Under the pieces are notes generated by a model that was given only the letters and a program-made list of their open reading frames with translations, did not search any database and was not told where the DNA came from. This document shows, piece after piece, positions 1-8,480 of a DNA stretch of 64,000 nt (positions are counted from its first letter, which is position 1; every line of letters starts with the position of its first letter). Made by a program: the position numbers and the translations under genes. The DNA lies in contig NZ_CP157875.1 in NCBI RefSeq assembly GCF_040215105.1, forward strand, positions 3,949,501 through 4,013,500, read 5' to 3'. Source of the DNA: Aeromonas veronii (GTDB lineage: Bacteria > Pseudomonadota > Gammaproteobacteria > Enterobacterales > Aeromonadaceae).

Positions 1-6
1 GCTCAT
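1..6 (-). CDS. rplS: rplS, first two codons only (ribosomal protein L19)
   Basis: Reading leftward, an ATG-AGC pair lies at the window edge, preceded by an AAGGA ribosome binding site at about 12-16. The gene downstream of trmD in the conserved rpsP-rimM-trmD-rplS operon is rplS, whose product begins Met-Ser. Only six bases are in the window, so the call rests on operon order and the binding site, not on protein similarity. Confidence 0.55.
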
Positions 7-41
7 TGTCTTTCCTTACCTAGGATAAACTGAAAACTCTA

Positions 42-788
42 CTAAACGCTGTCACGCTGTTCGCGGACATACTCGGCAAGAAGTGATTCTTGCTCGTCAG
101 TCAGAGCTAGGTTGTTAATAAGTTCCGGCCTTCTCTGCCAGGTTCGTCCGAGCGATTGCTTGAGACGCCAGCGTCGAATCACTTCGTGATTGCCGCTTGT
201 CAGCGCCTCGGGCACCGCCAATCCATCCAACAACTCCGGCCGAGTGTAGTGGGGATGATCCAGCAGGCCATCCGTGAAGGAGTCCTGCTCGGCACTGGCC
301 TGATCGCCCAAAACCCCGGGGACCAGACGCGAAACCGCATCGATCAGGGTCATGGCAGGCAGTTCGCCACCACTTAACACGTAATCCCCGATAGACCACT
401 CTTCGTCGACTTCGGTTTGTATCACGCGTTCATCGATACCTTCGTATCGACCGGCGACCAGAATCAGCTTTTGATTCGTCGCCAACTCGGTTACGCCCGC
501 TTGAGTCAGCTTGCGTCCCTGAGGGGAGAGATAGATGACTTTCGCCCCGTCTCCCGCCGCTTGCTTGGCCGCATGAATCGCATCACGCAGCGGCTGAACC
601 ATCATTAACATGCCAGGCCCACCACCATAAGGACGATCATCGACCGTACGGTGTTTGTCGTGGGTGAAGTCCCGGGGGTTCCAGCACTCAATCTGCAGCA
701 GGCCACTCTTGACGGCCCGACCCGTTACCCCGTGCTCGGTAATGGCTCGGAACATTTCCGGGAAGAGGCTAATCACCCCAATCCACAT
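42..788 (-). CDS. trmD: tRNA (guanine37-N1)-methyltransferase TrmD
   Basis: Cytoplasmic SPOUT-class enzyme that transfers a methyl group from S-adenosylmethionine to N1 of G37 in tRNAs reading CNN and related codons, preventing +1 frameshifting. The 248-residue product has the usual family length. The trefoil-knot SAM-binding segments are visible: RYEGIDERV near residue 114 and [10 protein letters not shown] near residue 132, followed by the conserved [12 protein letters not shown] segment. It is the third gene of the rpsP-rimM-trmD-rplS operon. The 34-base gap to rimM holds a purine-rich GGAGG-type binding site just before the ATG. The call is secure. Confidence 0.98.
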   Translation of the reverse strand: MWIGVISLFPEMFRAITEHGVTGRAVKSGLLQIECWNPRDFTHDKHRTVDDRPYGGGPGMLMMVQPLRDAIHAAKQAAGDGAKVIYLSPQGRKLTQAGVTELATNQKLILVAGRYEGIDERVIQTEVDEEWSIGDYVLSGGELPAMTLIDAVSRLVPGVLGDQASAEQDSFTDGLLDHPHYTRPELLDGLAVPEALTSGNHEVIRRWRLKQSLGRTWQRRPELINNLALTDEQESLLAEYVREQRDSV

Positions 789-822
789 AAGAAACCTCCG
801 GCACCCATGTTAGCGCGGGAAA

Positions 823-1344
823 CTAGAAACCAGGATCCCAATCAACTTCGATTGTGCGAGCAGTCAGATCAATGTTCTTGATCACCTGCTCTTCCAGGAA
901 CGGAATCAACCGCTCCTTCGCACCGAAGGCATCTTTTACATTGGCTTCAACCACCAACACATCGTTGGAGCCGGTTTCCATCAATTCGGTCACCTTGCCC
1001 AGGTCGTATCCCTTGGTGGTCTTTACGGTGCAACCGATGAGGTCACGCCAGTAGAATTCACCTTCGGGCAACGCGGGCAACAGATCGGCGTTAACGCCAA
1101 TCTCGACATTGGTCAATGCCAGGGCATCCTCGCGCACATCGATACCATCGAGCTTGCAGATCAGACCCTTGTTGTGACGCTTCCAGGCCGAAACCCGGAT
1201 CTCACGCCACGCCCCGTTCTGATTGATCAGCCAGGGGTTGTAATCGAAAATCGCTTCGGCAACATCGGTGAAGGAGTTCACTTTAAGCCAGCCCTTGATA
1301 CCGTAAACGGTGCCCAGGGTGCCCAGAACTACAGGTTTTTCCAC
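823..1344 (-). CDS. rimM: Ribosome maturation factor RimM
   Basis: RimM binds the 30S head, contacting S19, and helps late 16S rRNA processing. The 173-residue product is typical in length. The N-terminal beta-barrel opens with [18 protein letters not shown] (residues 5-22), and the C-terminal PRC-barrel carries the conserved FYWRDLIGC segment (about 97-105) and ends in VDWDPGF. It lies 24 bases downstream of rpsP and 34 bases upstream of trmD on the same strand, so it is cotranscribed with ribosomal protein and tRNA-modification genes. Confidence 0.98.
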   Translation of the reverse strand: MEKPVVLGTLGTVYGIKGWLKVNSFTDVAEAIFDYNPWLINQNGAWREIRVSAWKRHNKGLICKLDGIDVREDALALTNVEIGVNADLLPALPEGEFYWRDLIGCTVKTTKGYDLGKVTELMETGSNDVLVVEANVKDAFGAKERLIPFLEEQVIKNIDLTARTIEVDWDPGF

Positions 1345-1368
1345 CTTAACTCCCTACCGTTTGGCTGA

Positions 1369-1617
1369 TTAAGCAGCTTTAGCAGCGTCTTTGATCAGCT
1401 TGGCAACGCGGTCAGAAACAGCGGCACCAGTAGCAACCCAATGCTCGATACGAGCCAGGTCCAGGTTCAGCTTTTCAGCGTTACCAGCAGCAACCGGGTT
1501 GAAGAAACCAACGCGCTCGATGAAACGACCGTCGCGGGCATTACGGCTGTCAGCAACTACTACCTGGTAGAACGGACGCTTTTTCGCGCCACCACGTTGT
1601 AAACGAATGGTTACCAT
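1369..1617 (-). CDS. rpsP: 30S ribosomal protein S16
   Basis: S16 is a 30S assembly protein that binds the 5' domain of 16S rRNA. The 82-residue product starts [20 protein letters not shown] and carries the family signature [21 protein letters not shown]. It is the first gene of the rpsP-rimM-trmD-rplS operon. A strong ribosome binding site (GAGGA) lies just upstream of the ATG at 1617. The leader up to the predicted promoter (1688-1715) contains a short hairpin-forming stretch (CCGCG/GCGGG, about 1649-1663) that could affect translation; no regulator is evident. Confidence 0.98.
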   Translation of the reverse strand: MVTIRLQRGGAKKRPFYQVVVADSRNARDGRFIERVGFFNPVAAGNAEKLNLDLARIEHWVATGAAVSDRVAKLIKDAAKAA

Positions 1618-1687
1618 ATCGTCCTCATAAACATCTAATGAACAAGGCCCGCAAATACGCGGACCCTAGCTTAAAATAAGCCGCATA

Positions 1688-1715
1688 ATTCTACTTGGAT
1701 TCGTAATAATTGCAA
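1688..1715 (-). promoter_or_regulatory. Predicted sigma-70 promoter of the rpsP-rimM-trmD-rplS operon
   Basis: On the minus strand TTGCAA (1710-1715) and TAGAAT (1688-1693) are separated by 16 bases, a good match to -35 and -10 elements. They lie about 70 bases upstream of the rpsP start. Predicted by eye only. Confidence 0.5.
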
Positions 1716-1750
1716 CCGAGCCAGCCACTTTTTGCACAAGGATGAGCATG

Positions 1751-1777
1751 AAAAGGGCCCACCGCTGGTGAGCCCTT
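1751..1777 (-). terminator. Intrinsic terminator of ffh
   Basis: The inverted repeat AAGGGC...GCCCTT (1753-1777), with an inner CACC/GGTG stem, is followed on the minus strand by a short T run (1751-1754). It sits 25 bases beyond the ffh stop codon. Confidence 0.75.
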
Positions 1778-1801
1778 GCATGGCTGGCTGTCGCCTCGGG
1801 A

Positions 1802-3178
1802 TTAGAAGGGGCCGCGGCCGCCACCAAATCCCGGTGGCAGCATATTTTTCATCTGCCCCATCATCTTGCGCATGCCGCCCTTGCCGGACATCTTCTTCAT
1901 CATGCGCTGCATCTCGGTGAACTGCTTGAGCAGCTTGTTCACGTCCTGCACCTGCATGCCGGAACCGGCTGCGATGCGGCGTTTGCGGGACCCCTTGATG
2001 AGATCGGGATGAGCACGCTCCTTCGGGGTCATGGAGCTGATGATGGCCTCCATGCGCACGGTGAGCTTGTCATCCATCTGATCCTTCACGTTGTCCGGCA
2101 GCCCGGACATGCCCGGCAGCTTGTCCAGCATACCCATCATGCCGCCCATGTTGCGCATCTGGGCCAGTTGTTCGCGGAAGTCCTCCAGATCGAAACCCTT
2201 GCCACTCTTGACCTTGCTGGCCAGCTTGGCGGCTTTCTCTTTATCGACAGTGCGCTCCACCTCCTCGATGAGGGAGAGCACGTCCCCCATGCCGAGGATA
2301 CGGGAGGCAAGACGGTCCGGGTGGAAGGGTTCCAGCGCATCGGTCTTCTCCCCCATACCGATGAACTTCACCGGCTTGCCGGTGATGTGGCGTACGGACA
2401 AGGCCGCGCCGCCGCGGGCGTCGCCGTCCGCCTTGGTGAGAATGACACCGGTGAGCGGCAGCGCCTCGTTGAACGCCTTGGCGGTGTTGGCGGCATCCTG
2501 ACCGGTCATGGCATCCACCACGAACAGGGTCTCGACCGGCTTGATGGTGGCATGCAGATCCTGGATCTCCGCCATCATCTCGCTGTCGACGTGCAGACGA
2601 CCGGCGGTATCGACGATCACCACGTCATAGAACTTCTTGCGCGCCTGATCGATGGCGGCGGTGGCGATGGCCACCGGCTTCTGGGTCACGTCGCTCGGGA
2701 AGAAGTCCACCCCGATGTCGCCGGCCAGGGTTTCCAGCTGCTTGATCGCCGCCGGGCGATAGACGTCCGCACTGACAACCAGCACCTTCTTCTTGCTGCG
2801 CTCTTTGAGCAGCTTGGCCAGCTTGCCAACCGTGGTGGTCTTACCGGCACCCTGCAGACCCGCCATCAAGATGATGGCTGGCGGCTGGGCAGCCAGGTTG
2901 AGCTGCTCGTTGGCTTCTCCCATCACGGAGACCAGCTCGCCGTGCACTATCTTGATGAAGGCCTGGCCCGGGCTCAGGGACTTGGCCACTTCCTGGCCGA
3001 CCGCCCGCTCCTTGACCCGTGCCACGAAATCACGCACGACCGGCAGGGCGACGTCCGCCTCGAGCAGCGCCATGCGCACTTCACGCAGGGTATCCTTGAT
3101 GTTCTCTTCGGTCAGTCGACCACGGCCACTGACATTGCGCAGGGTGCGCGAGAGTCGTTCTGTCAAATTCTCAAACAT
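1802..3178 (-). CDS. ffh: Signal recognition particle GTPase Ffh
   Basis: Protein subunit of the bacterial signal recognition particle. With 4.5S RNA it binds signal sequences on ribosomes and docks with FtsY at the inner membrane. The 458-residue product shows an N-terminal helical domain, the G domain with GLQGAGKTTTVGKLAKLLK (near residue 106) and the DTAGR motif (near 188), and a methionine-rich M domain at the C terminus containing MQRMMKKMSGKGGMRKMMGQ. The start at MFENLTERLS is chosen because it matches the family; an in-frame start nine codons upstream is less likely. It stands alone with its own promoter-like -10 and terminator, divergent from ypjD as in Escherichia coli. Confidence 0.98.
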   Translation of the reverse strand: MFENLTERLSRTLRNVSGRGRLTEENIKDTLREVRMALLEADVALPVVRDFVARVKERAVGQEVAKSLSPGQAFIKIVHGELVSVMGEANEQLNLAAQPPAIILMAGLQGAGKTTTVGKLAKLLKERSKKKVLVVSADVYRPAAIKQLETLAGDIGVDFFPSDVTQKPVAIATAAIDQARKKFYDVVIVDTAGRLHVDSEMMAEIQDLHATIKPVETLFVVDAMTGQDAANTAKAFNEALPLTGVILTKADGDARGGAALSVRHITGKPVKFIGMGEKTDALEPFHPDRLASRILGMGDVLSLIEEVERTVDKEKAAKLASKVKSGKGFDLEDFREQLAQMRNMGGMMGMLDKLPGMSGLPDNVKDQMDDKLTVRMEAIISSMTPKERAHPDLIKGSRKRRIAAGSGMQVQDVNKLLKQFTEMQRMMKKMSGKGGMRKMMGQMKNMLPPGFGGGRGPF

Positions 3179-3504
3179 GACGCATTCCGGTTCTTGGCGT
3201 AACAATTGGGGGCATTATACCCCAGACAATCCTGTGGGACGATTATTCACCGCAAGGAGCGAGGGGCAACCCCTTCACGAGCAAGACCTGCACATCCATC
3301 GGTACAGGATACTCATGCCCGACACGGCCCAGCGAAGGCAGGATTTTGCCTCCTGTCGACGCCAATGGGTGTCAGGGAAGGGATCAACCACCAGTCTGCT
3401 GCTTATATATGGGCAGTTAGCCGCTGGCGCAACTGGCGAGCATATCTTGTGCAAGGTATACTGCTCCTCTTATTCCATAAAGCTTGCTTAACAACGACCT
3501 GGTT
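3179..3504. promoter_or_regulatory. Divergent ffh/ypjD intergenic region with ffh -10 element
   Basis: This 326-base gap separates two divergent genes. On the minus strand a consensus TATAAT lies at 3214-3219, about 36 bases upstream of the ffh start, within GGTATAATGCC; no good -35 is seen, which fits an extended -10 promoter only loosely. No clear promoter for ypjD, no conserved RNA and no coding sequence of convincing composition were recognised in the remainder. Confidence 0.5.
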
Positions 3505-4296
3505 ATGATCGTGATCTCCATCCTGGCCCTGGCGTTTTATCTGCTGGCCATCATCGCCTCGCTGCACCTGCTGCTCAGCGCCAAGCCCGTCGGGCAGGTA
3601 CCGCTGTTCGCCTGTGTGGGCCTGGCCCTGACAGCCCATGGCGTTGCGGTTGGCAGCGAAGTGCTGGCTACTCAGTCGGGCCAGAACCTCAGCATGCTGA
3701 ACGTCGCCTCCCTGGTCAGCCTCATCATCAGCTGCTTCATGACCTGCGTCACCCGCCGTTTCAACGGCTGGATCCTGCTCCCCGTGGTCTACAGCTTCTC
3801 CGCCCTGTTGCTGGCGGCGAGTGCGCTGATCCCGGGCCGCTACATCACTCATCTGGAAGCCCATCCCCAGCTGCTGCTGCACATCGGTCTGGCCCTGATG
3901 GCCTATTCGGTACTGATGATCGCCTGCCTGTTTGCGCTTCAGCTCGCCTGTTTGGACAGGCAACTCAAATCCAGAAAAATCAGCAATCTGCCAGCCATGC
4001 CACCGCTGATGACGGTGGAACGCCGGCTGTTCCAGCTCATCTCGGCCGGCCTGTTCCTGCTGACGCTCTCCATCGCCTCCGGGCTCTTTTTCCTGGATGA
4101 CATGTTCGCCCAGGGCAAATCCCACAAGGCGGTACTCTCCATCCTGGCCTGGTGCGTCTACATATTGCTGCTGTGGGGTCACCATACCCGCGGCTGGCGC
4201 GGTCGCAAGGTCATCACCCTGAGCCTCATCGGCAGCGTCATCCTGACCTTGGCCTATTTTGGCAGCCGCTTCGTCAAGGAAGTCTTGCTGAGCTGA
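3505..4296 (+). CDS. ypjD: Inner membrane protein YpjD, cytochrome c assembly (CcsA-like) family
   Basis: Integral membrane protein of the CcmC/CcsA-like family (cytochrome c assembly fold). Its exact function is not established. About eight hydrophobic helices are visible, with the conserved segments SGQNLSMLNVASLVSLI, YITHLEAHPQLLLHI and LLWGHHTRGWRGRK. Conserved histidines (in HLEAH, LLLHI and WGHH) are those expected of the family. Starting at the ATG at 3505 gives 263 residues, the length I recall for the E. coli protein; an upstream TTG at 3484 is the alternative, and neither has a strong ribosome binding site. It is followed after 39 bases by corB, the order seen in enterobacteria. Confidence 0.9.
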   Translation: MIVISILALAFYLLAIIASLHLLLSAKPVGQVPLFACVGLALTAHGVAVGSEVLATQSGQNLSMLNVASLVSLIISCFMTCVTRRFNGWILLPVVYSFSALLLAASALIPGRYITHLEAHPQLLLHIGLALMAYSVLMIACLFALQLACLDRQLKSRKISNLPAMPPLMTVERRLFQLISAGLFLLTLSIASGLFFLDDMFAQGKSHKAVLSILAWCVYILLLWGHHTRGWRGRKVITLSLIGSVILTLAYFGSRFVKEVLLS

Positions 4297-4335
4297 CGGC
4301 CCGGCCATCCTCCAACCATCCAACAGGAGCCCTTC

Positions 4336-5616
4336 TTGGACAGTATCTCAACGAGTACATTACTGATTGTTCTCGTTATCTTGATCCTCTTGTCAGCCTT
4401 CTTCTCCAGTTCCGAAACCGGTCTGATGTCTCTCAACCGTTACAAGTTGCGGCATCTGGCCCAGACCAAGCACAAGGCCGCCCGCCGGGTTGAAAAACTG
4501 CTGGCACGGCCGGATCGTCTGCTCGGCCTCATCCTGATCGGCAACAACCTGGTCAACATCCTGGCTTCCGCCATCGCCACCATTGTCTGTATCCGGCTGT
4601 TCGGGGATCTCGGGGTCGCCATCGCCACCTTCGGCCTGACCCTGGTGGTACTGGTATTTGGGGAAGTCACCCCCAAGACCCTGGCGGCCATGTTCCCTGA
4701 GCGCATCGCCTATCCGGCCTCCTGGGTACTCAAGGGATTGATGGTCCCCCTCGCCCCTTTCGTCTGGCTTATCAATGGCATCACCAACCTCTTGCTCAAG
4801 CTGATGCGGTTGGAGCACCGCAAGGATGACTCTCTCAATACCGAGGAGCTGCGCACCATCGTCAACGAGGCGGGCAGCCTCATCCCCCAGCGCCATCAGG
4901 AGATGCTCATCAGCATCCTGGATCTGGACAAGATGACGGTGGAGAACATCATGGTGCCGCGCAGCGAGATCTCGGCCATCGATATCAACGACGACTGGAA
5001 GACCATACTGCGCCAGCTTGCCCATTGCGCTCACACCAAGATCCTGCTCTATCGCGACAATATCGATGACGTTGTCGGATTTTTGCACTCCCGGGATGCC
5101 CTCAGACTGGTGGCCAGGGATCAGTTCAGCAAGTCCAGCCTGCTGCGGGAAGTGGACCCCATCTACTTCATTCCGGAGGGCACTCCCCTCAACGTGCAAC
5201 TGGCCAAGTTCCAGCGCAACAAGGAGCGGATCGGGTTGATTGTCGACGAATACGGGGATATTCAGGGGTTGATCACCCTGGACGACATTCTCGAAGAGAT
5301 CGTGGGGGATTTCACCACTTCCATGGCTCCGGCGCCCAGCGACGAGATCCACCCCCAGCCGGACGGCTCATTCCTAGTAGAAGGCTCCGCCAACATCCGC
5401 GAGCTGAACAAGGAGATGAACTGGCACCTGCCCATGGACGGTCCCCGCACCCTCAACGGGGCACTGCTGGAGTATCTGGAGGAGATCCCCCAGCCCAACA
5501 TCAGCGTGAGGCTGGCGGGCTATCCCATCGAGATCCTTGAAGTGGAGAACAACATGGTGAAGATGGCGCGGATCATGCCCCATCTATACCGCAACGAGTC
5601 GGGTTACGAGGATTGA
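4336..5616 (+). CDS. corB: CNNM/CBS-domain transporter CorB (YfjD, HlyC/CorC family)
   Basis: Inner membrane protein of the CNNM/CorB family implicated in magnesium and cobalt efflux or homeostasis. The 426-residue product has an N-terminal DUF21 domain with about four membrane segments (residues 5-150, including SAFFSSSETGLMSLNRYKLRHL and GEVTPKTLAA), a CBS pair (about 200-330, with IMVPRSEISAID and LIVDEYGDIQGLITLDDILEEIVGD) and a C-terminal transporter-associated domain (345-420). The start is a TTG at 4336 with AGGAG eight bases upstream. It ends just before a bidirectional terminator shared with nsrR. Confidence 0.93.
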   Translation: MDSISTSTLLIVLVILILLSAFFSSSETGLMSLNRYKLRHLAQTKHKAARRVEKLLARPDRLLGLILIGNNLVNILASAIATIVCIRLFGDLGVAIATFGLTLVVLVFGEVTPKTLAAMFPERIAYPASWVLKGLMVPLAPFVWLINGITNLLLKLMRLEHRKDDSLNTEELRTIVNEAGSLIPQRHQEMLISILDLDKMTVENIMVPRSEISAIDINDDWKTILRQLAHCAHTKILLYRDNIDDVVGFLHSRDALRLVARDQFSKSSLLREVDPIYFIPEGTPLNVQLAKFQRNKERIGLIVDEYGDIQGLITLDDILEEIVGDFTTSMAPAPSDEIHPQPDGSFLVEGSANIRELNKEMNWHLPMDGPRTLNGALLEYLEEIPQPNISVRLAGYPIEILEVENNMVKMARIMPHLYRNESGYED

Positions 5617-5645
5617 AAAAAAGGCTGCCGATGGCAGCCTTTTTC
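5617..5645. terminator. Bidirectional terminator between corB and nsrR
   Basis: AAAAAGGCTGCC and GGCAGCCTTTTT form a perfect stem with a GAT loop. A and T tracts on both sides allow it to stop corB on the plus strand and nsrR on the minus strand. Confidence 0.9.
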
Positions 5646-5648
5646 GTT

Positions 5649-6116
5649 TCACTCGTTTTCGTCGTCCGGCTCCAGCACCAGGGTCGGGATCATTTCGCCA
5701 AACACCCGCTGCAGTTCGTCGCGATTGGCCAGCAAGTCTTTCAGGGTGTAGCCGTCCATCACCGCCAGGAAGGCGTTCATCGCCTCTTTCAGGGCACTCT
5801 TCAGCAGGCAGACCGAAACGATGTGGCAGACAGGCGAGTTGCAGTCGATGCCATCCAGGTTTCCTTCCAGCGCCCGGATCACCTGACCGATGTTCACCTC
5901 CTCCGGTGCGCAGGCCATGCGGATCCCGCCGTTCTTGCCACGCTGGGACTGCAGGTAACCCAGCTTCACCAGCTGGTTCACCACCTTCACCATGTGGTTG
6001 CGGGATACGTCGTACAAGGCGGACACCTTGGCAACGCTCGACAGCTCCCCTTCCGGCAGCGTGGCCAGATAGAGCAGGGCTCTCAATCCAAAATCGGTAT
6101 AGCTCGTCAGTCTCAT
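5649..6116 (-). CDS. nsrR: Nitric-oxide-sensing repressor NsrR (Rrf2 family)
   Basis: Rrf2-family iron-sulfur transcriptional repressor that loses DNA binding when its cluster reacts with nitric oxide. The 155-residue product has an N-terminal winged helix (MRLTSYTDFGLRALLYLA; recognition region VSRNHMVKVVNQLV) and the cluster-binding cysteines in DCNSPVCHIVSVC, spaced C-x4-C-x5-C as in characterised NsrR and unlike IscR. It is divergent from hmp, its classic target, across a 111-base region that contains a perfect FNR box and NsrR-like inverted repeats, so autoregulation and coupling to oxygen control are likely. Confidence 0.95.
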   Translation of the reverse strand: MRLTSYTDFGLRALLYLATLPEGELSSVAKVSALYDVSRNHMVKVVNQLVKLGYLQSQRGKNGGIRMACAPEEVNIGQVIRALEGNLDGIDCNSPVCHIVSVCLLKSALKEAMNAFLAVMDGYTLKDLLANRDELQRVFGEMIPTLVLEPDDENE

Positions 6117-6151
6117 AATGCCTGTGGCGCATAGCGCAAAAAAATTGGTTA

Positions 6152-6165
6152 TTGATTCAGATCAA
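6152..6165. promoter_or_regulatory. FNR box between nsrR and hmp
   Basis: TTGAT-TCAG-ATCAA matches the FNR consensus TTGAT-N4-ATCAA at every defined base. Its centre is about 42 bases upstream of the nsrR start codon and 69 bases upstream of the hmp start codon. In E. coli FNR represses hmp; the effect here is inferred. Confidence 0.75.
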
Positions 6166-6214
6166 TTAAACATCTAGGATGCAACTTATGAAGTGACATT
6201 TTAGATGTTCAATT
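6164..6214. promoter_or_regulatory. Candidate NsrR operators upstream of hmp
   Basis: Two inverted arms, AATTAAACATCTA (6164-6176) and TAGATGTTCAATT (6202-6214), pair with one mismatch. Each belongs to a copy of the motif ACATCTARRATGY: ACATCTAGGATGC at 6170-6182 on the plus strand, and its reverse-oriented partner ACATTTTAGATGT at 6196-6208. The segment from 6191 resembles the known NsrR consensus of paired AAGATGCATTT elements. The second copy lies about 20 bases upstream of the hmp start codon, suitable for repression. Confidence 0.6.
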
Positions 6215-6227
6215 AAAAAGGATCCCT

Positions 6228-7421
6228 ATGTTAGATCAAGCCACCATCGCAGTCATCAAAAGTACCATTCCCCTGCTCGAATCTGCGGGCCCCGCCCTGA
6301 CCCAGCACTTCTATCAACGCATGTTCAGCCACAATCCGGAACTGAAGGATATCTTCAACCTGGCGCACCAGCGCAGTGGTGGTCAGCCGTTGGCGCTGTT
6401 CAATGCGGTGGCGGCCTATGCCAGGAATATCGACAACCTGGGCGCCCTCTCCGGCGCGGTGGAACGCATCGCCCACAAGCACACGGGTTTTCTGATCCAG
6501 CCGAAACAATATCACATTGTGGGTAGTCATCTCTTGGCCACGCTCAAAGAATTGGGCGGCAGTGCGGTCACCGACGAGGTACTGGACGCCTGGGGCAAGG
6601 CTTATGGGGTGCTGGCCAGCATCTTCATCGGCCGCGAGAGCGAGATCTATCAGGAGAAGGCGCAGCAGCCGGGAGGCTGGCAAGGCACTCGCCCCTTCAT
6701 CATTCGCGAGAAGCGCAAGGAGAGCGAACTCATCACCTCCTTCGTGCTGGCTCCCGCAGACGGAGAGGCCGTACTGAGCTTCAAGCCGGGACAATACCTC
6801 AGCATTCAGCTCAATCACCCCGAGCTCGAGTATCAGGAGATCCGCCAGTACTCCCTCTCCGACGCCCCCAATGGCCGCGACTACCGCATCAGCGTCAAGC
6901 GTGAGCCAGAGGGTCAGGCCTCCAACCTGCTGCACGACGTGCTGCAAGTCGGTGACGAGGTGGCCCTGATGCCGCCGACCGGTGACTTCTTCCTGCAGAC
7001 CGATCCCCGTACGCCCGTGGTGCTGCTCAGCGCCGGCGTAGGCCTGACCCCCATGTTGAGCATGCTCAACCAGTTGCTGACAAAGGGCCATGATGCCGAT
7101 ATCCGCTGGCTGCATGCCTGCGAGCACGGGGCATTGCACGCCTTCAACGAGGAGATCCGGGACAAGAGCCGGAAACATGCCAATCTGGAGAGCCGGGTCT
7201 GGTATCGGGAACCACAGGTGCAGGATGAACAAGGGAAGGACTACGACTTCGCCGGCATGCTGAATATTGAACAGGTCAGCGGCCTCATCCCGGCCAATGC
7301 CCACTTCTACTTCTGCGGCCCGATCGCGTTCATGAAATCGGTGAAGGGACAATTGAGCGATCTCGGCGTGCCTGCCGACAAGATGCACTACGAAGTCTTT
7401 GGCCCCCACCAGGACTTCTAA
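6228..7421 (+). CDS. hmp: Flavohaemoglobin Hmp, nitric oxide dioxygenase
   Basis: Cytoplasmic enzyme that uses NAD(P)H and oxygen to convert nitric oxide to nitrate. The 397-residue product contains an N-terminal globin domain (residues 1-138; proximal histidine in RIAHKHTGFLIQ near 85, and the FYQRMF segment with its distal tyrosine near 29), a FAD-binding domain (about 150-255, RQYSLSDAPNG) and a NAD-binding domain (about 262-395, SAGVGLTPMLSML). It is monocistronic and divergent from nsrR. The intergenic region holds an FNR box and NsrR-like operators, so induction by nitrosative stress is expected. A hairpin at 7446-7470 follows. Confidence 0.98.
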   Translation: MLDQATIAVIKSTIPLLESAGPALTQHFYQRMFSHNPELKDIFNLAHQRSGGQPLALFNAVAAYARNIDNLGALSGAVERIAHKHTGFLIQPKQYHIVGSHLLATLKELGGSAVTDEVLDAWGKAYGVLASIFIGRESEIYQEKAQQPGGWQGTRPFIIREKRKESELITSFVLAPADGEAVLSFKPGQYLSIQLNHPELEYQEIRQYSLSDAPNGRDYRISVKREPEGQASNLLHDVLQVGDEVALMPPTGDFFLQTDPRTPVVLLSAGVGLTPMLSMLNQLLTKGHDADIRWLHACEHGALHAFNEEIRDKSRKHANLESRVWYREPQVQDEQGKDYDFAGMLNIEQVSGLIPANAHFYFCGPIAFMKSVKGQLSDLGVPADKMHYEVFGPHQDF

Positions 7422-7445
7422 GCCCGATATTCCCTTCAAAACAGC

Positions 7446-7470
7446 GAGGCCCACCGTCAGGGTGGGCCTC
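7446..7470. terminator. Hairpin between convergent hmp and motX
   Basis: GAGGCCCACC and GGTGGGCCTC form a strong 10-bp stem. T tracts are weak on both sides, so it may act as a shared terminator or as an mRNA 3' end protector. Confidence 0.65.
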
Positions 7471-7496
7471 GTCCTATTCGTCCGGCAAACCGGGCT

Positions 7497-8405
7497 TTAG
7501 CGCATAGCCTTGGCGCGGGCGATGGCATTGGCCGGCATGCGATTGCCCAATCGGCTGAGCAGGCTGCCCGCCTTCTGGTGAGTCGCCTTGTCACCGATGA
7601 CGGCGCCGTGCAGCCAGTGATACGCCTCCTCGTAATCCAGCGGGCTCCCCATGCCCTGCAACAACATCTCCACCCACTCGATCTGGGCCCGCAGGAATCC
7701 CAGGCTCGCCGCTTCCCGCATCAGGGTCTCGGCACGAGCCAGATCCTTCTGCACCAGTATCCCCTTCCAGTAGTAGCGGCCAAGCTGCTCCAGGGCCGGG
7801 GCCAACCCCTGATTGGCCGCCTCCCACATGTACTGGACCCCGATCTCCGCATTGGGTTTGATACAGACTCCCCAGGCCAGCATGTCTCCCCACAGGAACT
7901 GGTAGGCCGGGATCTTCATCACCGAGGCCCGCGCCTCGATGTCTTGGGTCAACTGGCACCTGTCCTGTTTCACCCGGGCCAGATGGCGCCCCTGTTCTAT
8001 CCAGTTGAGCAGCTCATCCTGCCGATAGAGCGGCACCGCCTGCAGCTCTCCGCTGGCGATGGCAGCAGGCACAGCCGCCTTGGGCAGGGGGGCCGGAGCC
8101 TGAGCCTTGACCGGAGCCGCCTGGACCGGAGCCAAGGGCGCCGTCACCGCTCCCAGCGCCGCGTCCTGCGGAGCAATGATGGGGGGGGAAATGGGAGCCG
8201 CGGAACCGATGGCAGCAGACGCTGGCAAGGCGTTCGTCAACGAGATCGCCGTCGAGACGGCGGCAGAGATAGGCGTCTCGACCAGGGGCGCGGCGGAGGC
8301 AGAGGCCGGACTCAGGGTAGCGGAGGCAGCCGAAACACTCTCTGCCCCCTGCAAGGGGAGGCTGCATAGACAGATAAGGCCGACGAGGGAACTGGGTTTA
8401 ATCAT
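7497..8405 (-). CDS. motX: MotX-like sodium-driven flagellar motor protein with Sel1 repeats
   Basis: MotX forms the T ring with MotY at the base of sodium-driven polar flagella, in the periplasm. The 302-residue product has a signal peptide (MIKPSSLVGLICLCSLPLQGAES), a low-complexity Ala/Pro/Ser linker (about residues 24-120), and a C-terminal Sel1-type domain containing VPLYRQDELLNWIEQGRHLARVK, QYMWEAANQGLAPALEQLGRYYWKG and SPLDYEEAYHWLHGAV, which match my recollection of Vibrio MotX. The linker makes it longer than the roughly 210-residue Vibrio proteins. A run of eight C bases (8181-8188, coding strand) lies in the linker. A good AGGAG site precedes the ATG. The family is secure; the exact name is slightly less so. 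Confidence 0.85.
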   Translation of the reverse strand: MIKPSSLVGLICLCSLPLQGAESVSAASATLSPASASAAPLVETPISAAVSTAISLTNALPASAAIGSAAPISPPIIAPQDAALGAVTAPLAPVQAAPVKAQAPAPLPKAAVPAAIASGELQAVPLYRQDELLNWIEQGRHLARVKQDRCQLTQDIEARASVMKIPAYQFLWGDMLAWGVCIKPNAEIGVQYMWEAANQGLAPALEQLGRYYWKGILVQKDLARAETLMREAASLGFLRAQIEWVEMLLQGMGSPLDYEEAYHWLHGAVIGDKATHQKAGSLLSRLGNRMPANAIARAKAMR

Positions 8406-8480
8406 AAGGATCTCCTGCTGCCTCCTGTTATCGGCAGCCTCCCCCGTTTCGTTAGCGTCTCGCCGCCACCAGAGACGACA

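Noticed and set aside
5584..6132. 182-codon minus-strand frame overlapping nsrR
   Set aside because: It is a frame-shifted shadow of nsrR; the NsrR frame has the cysteine triad and the correct length.
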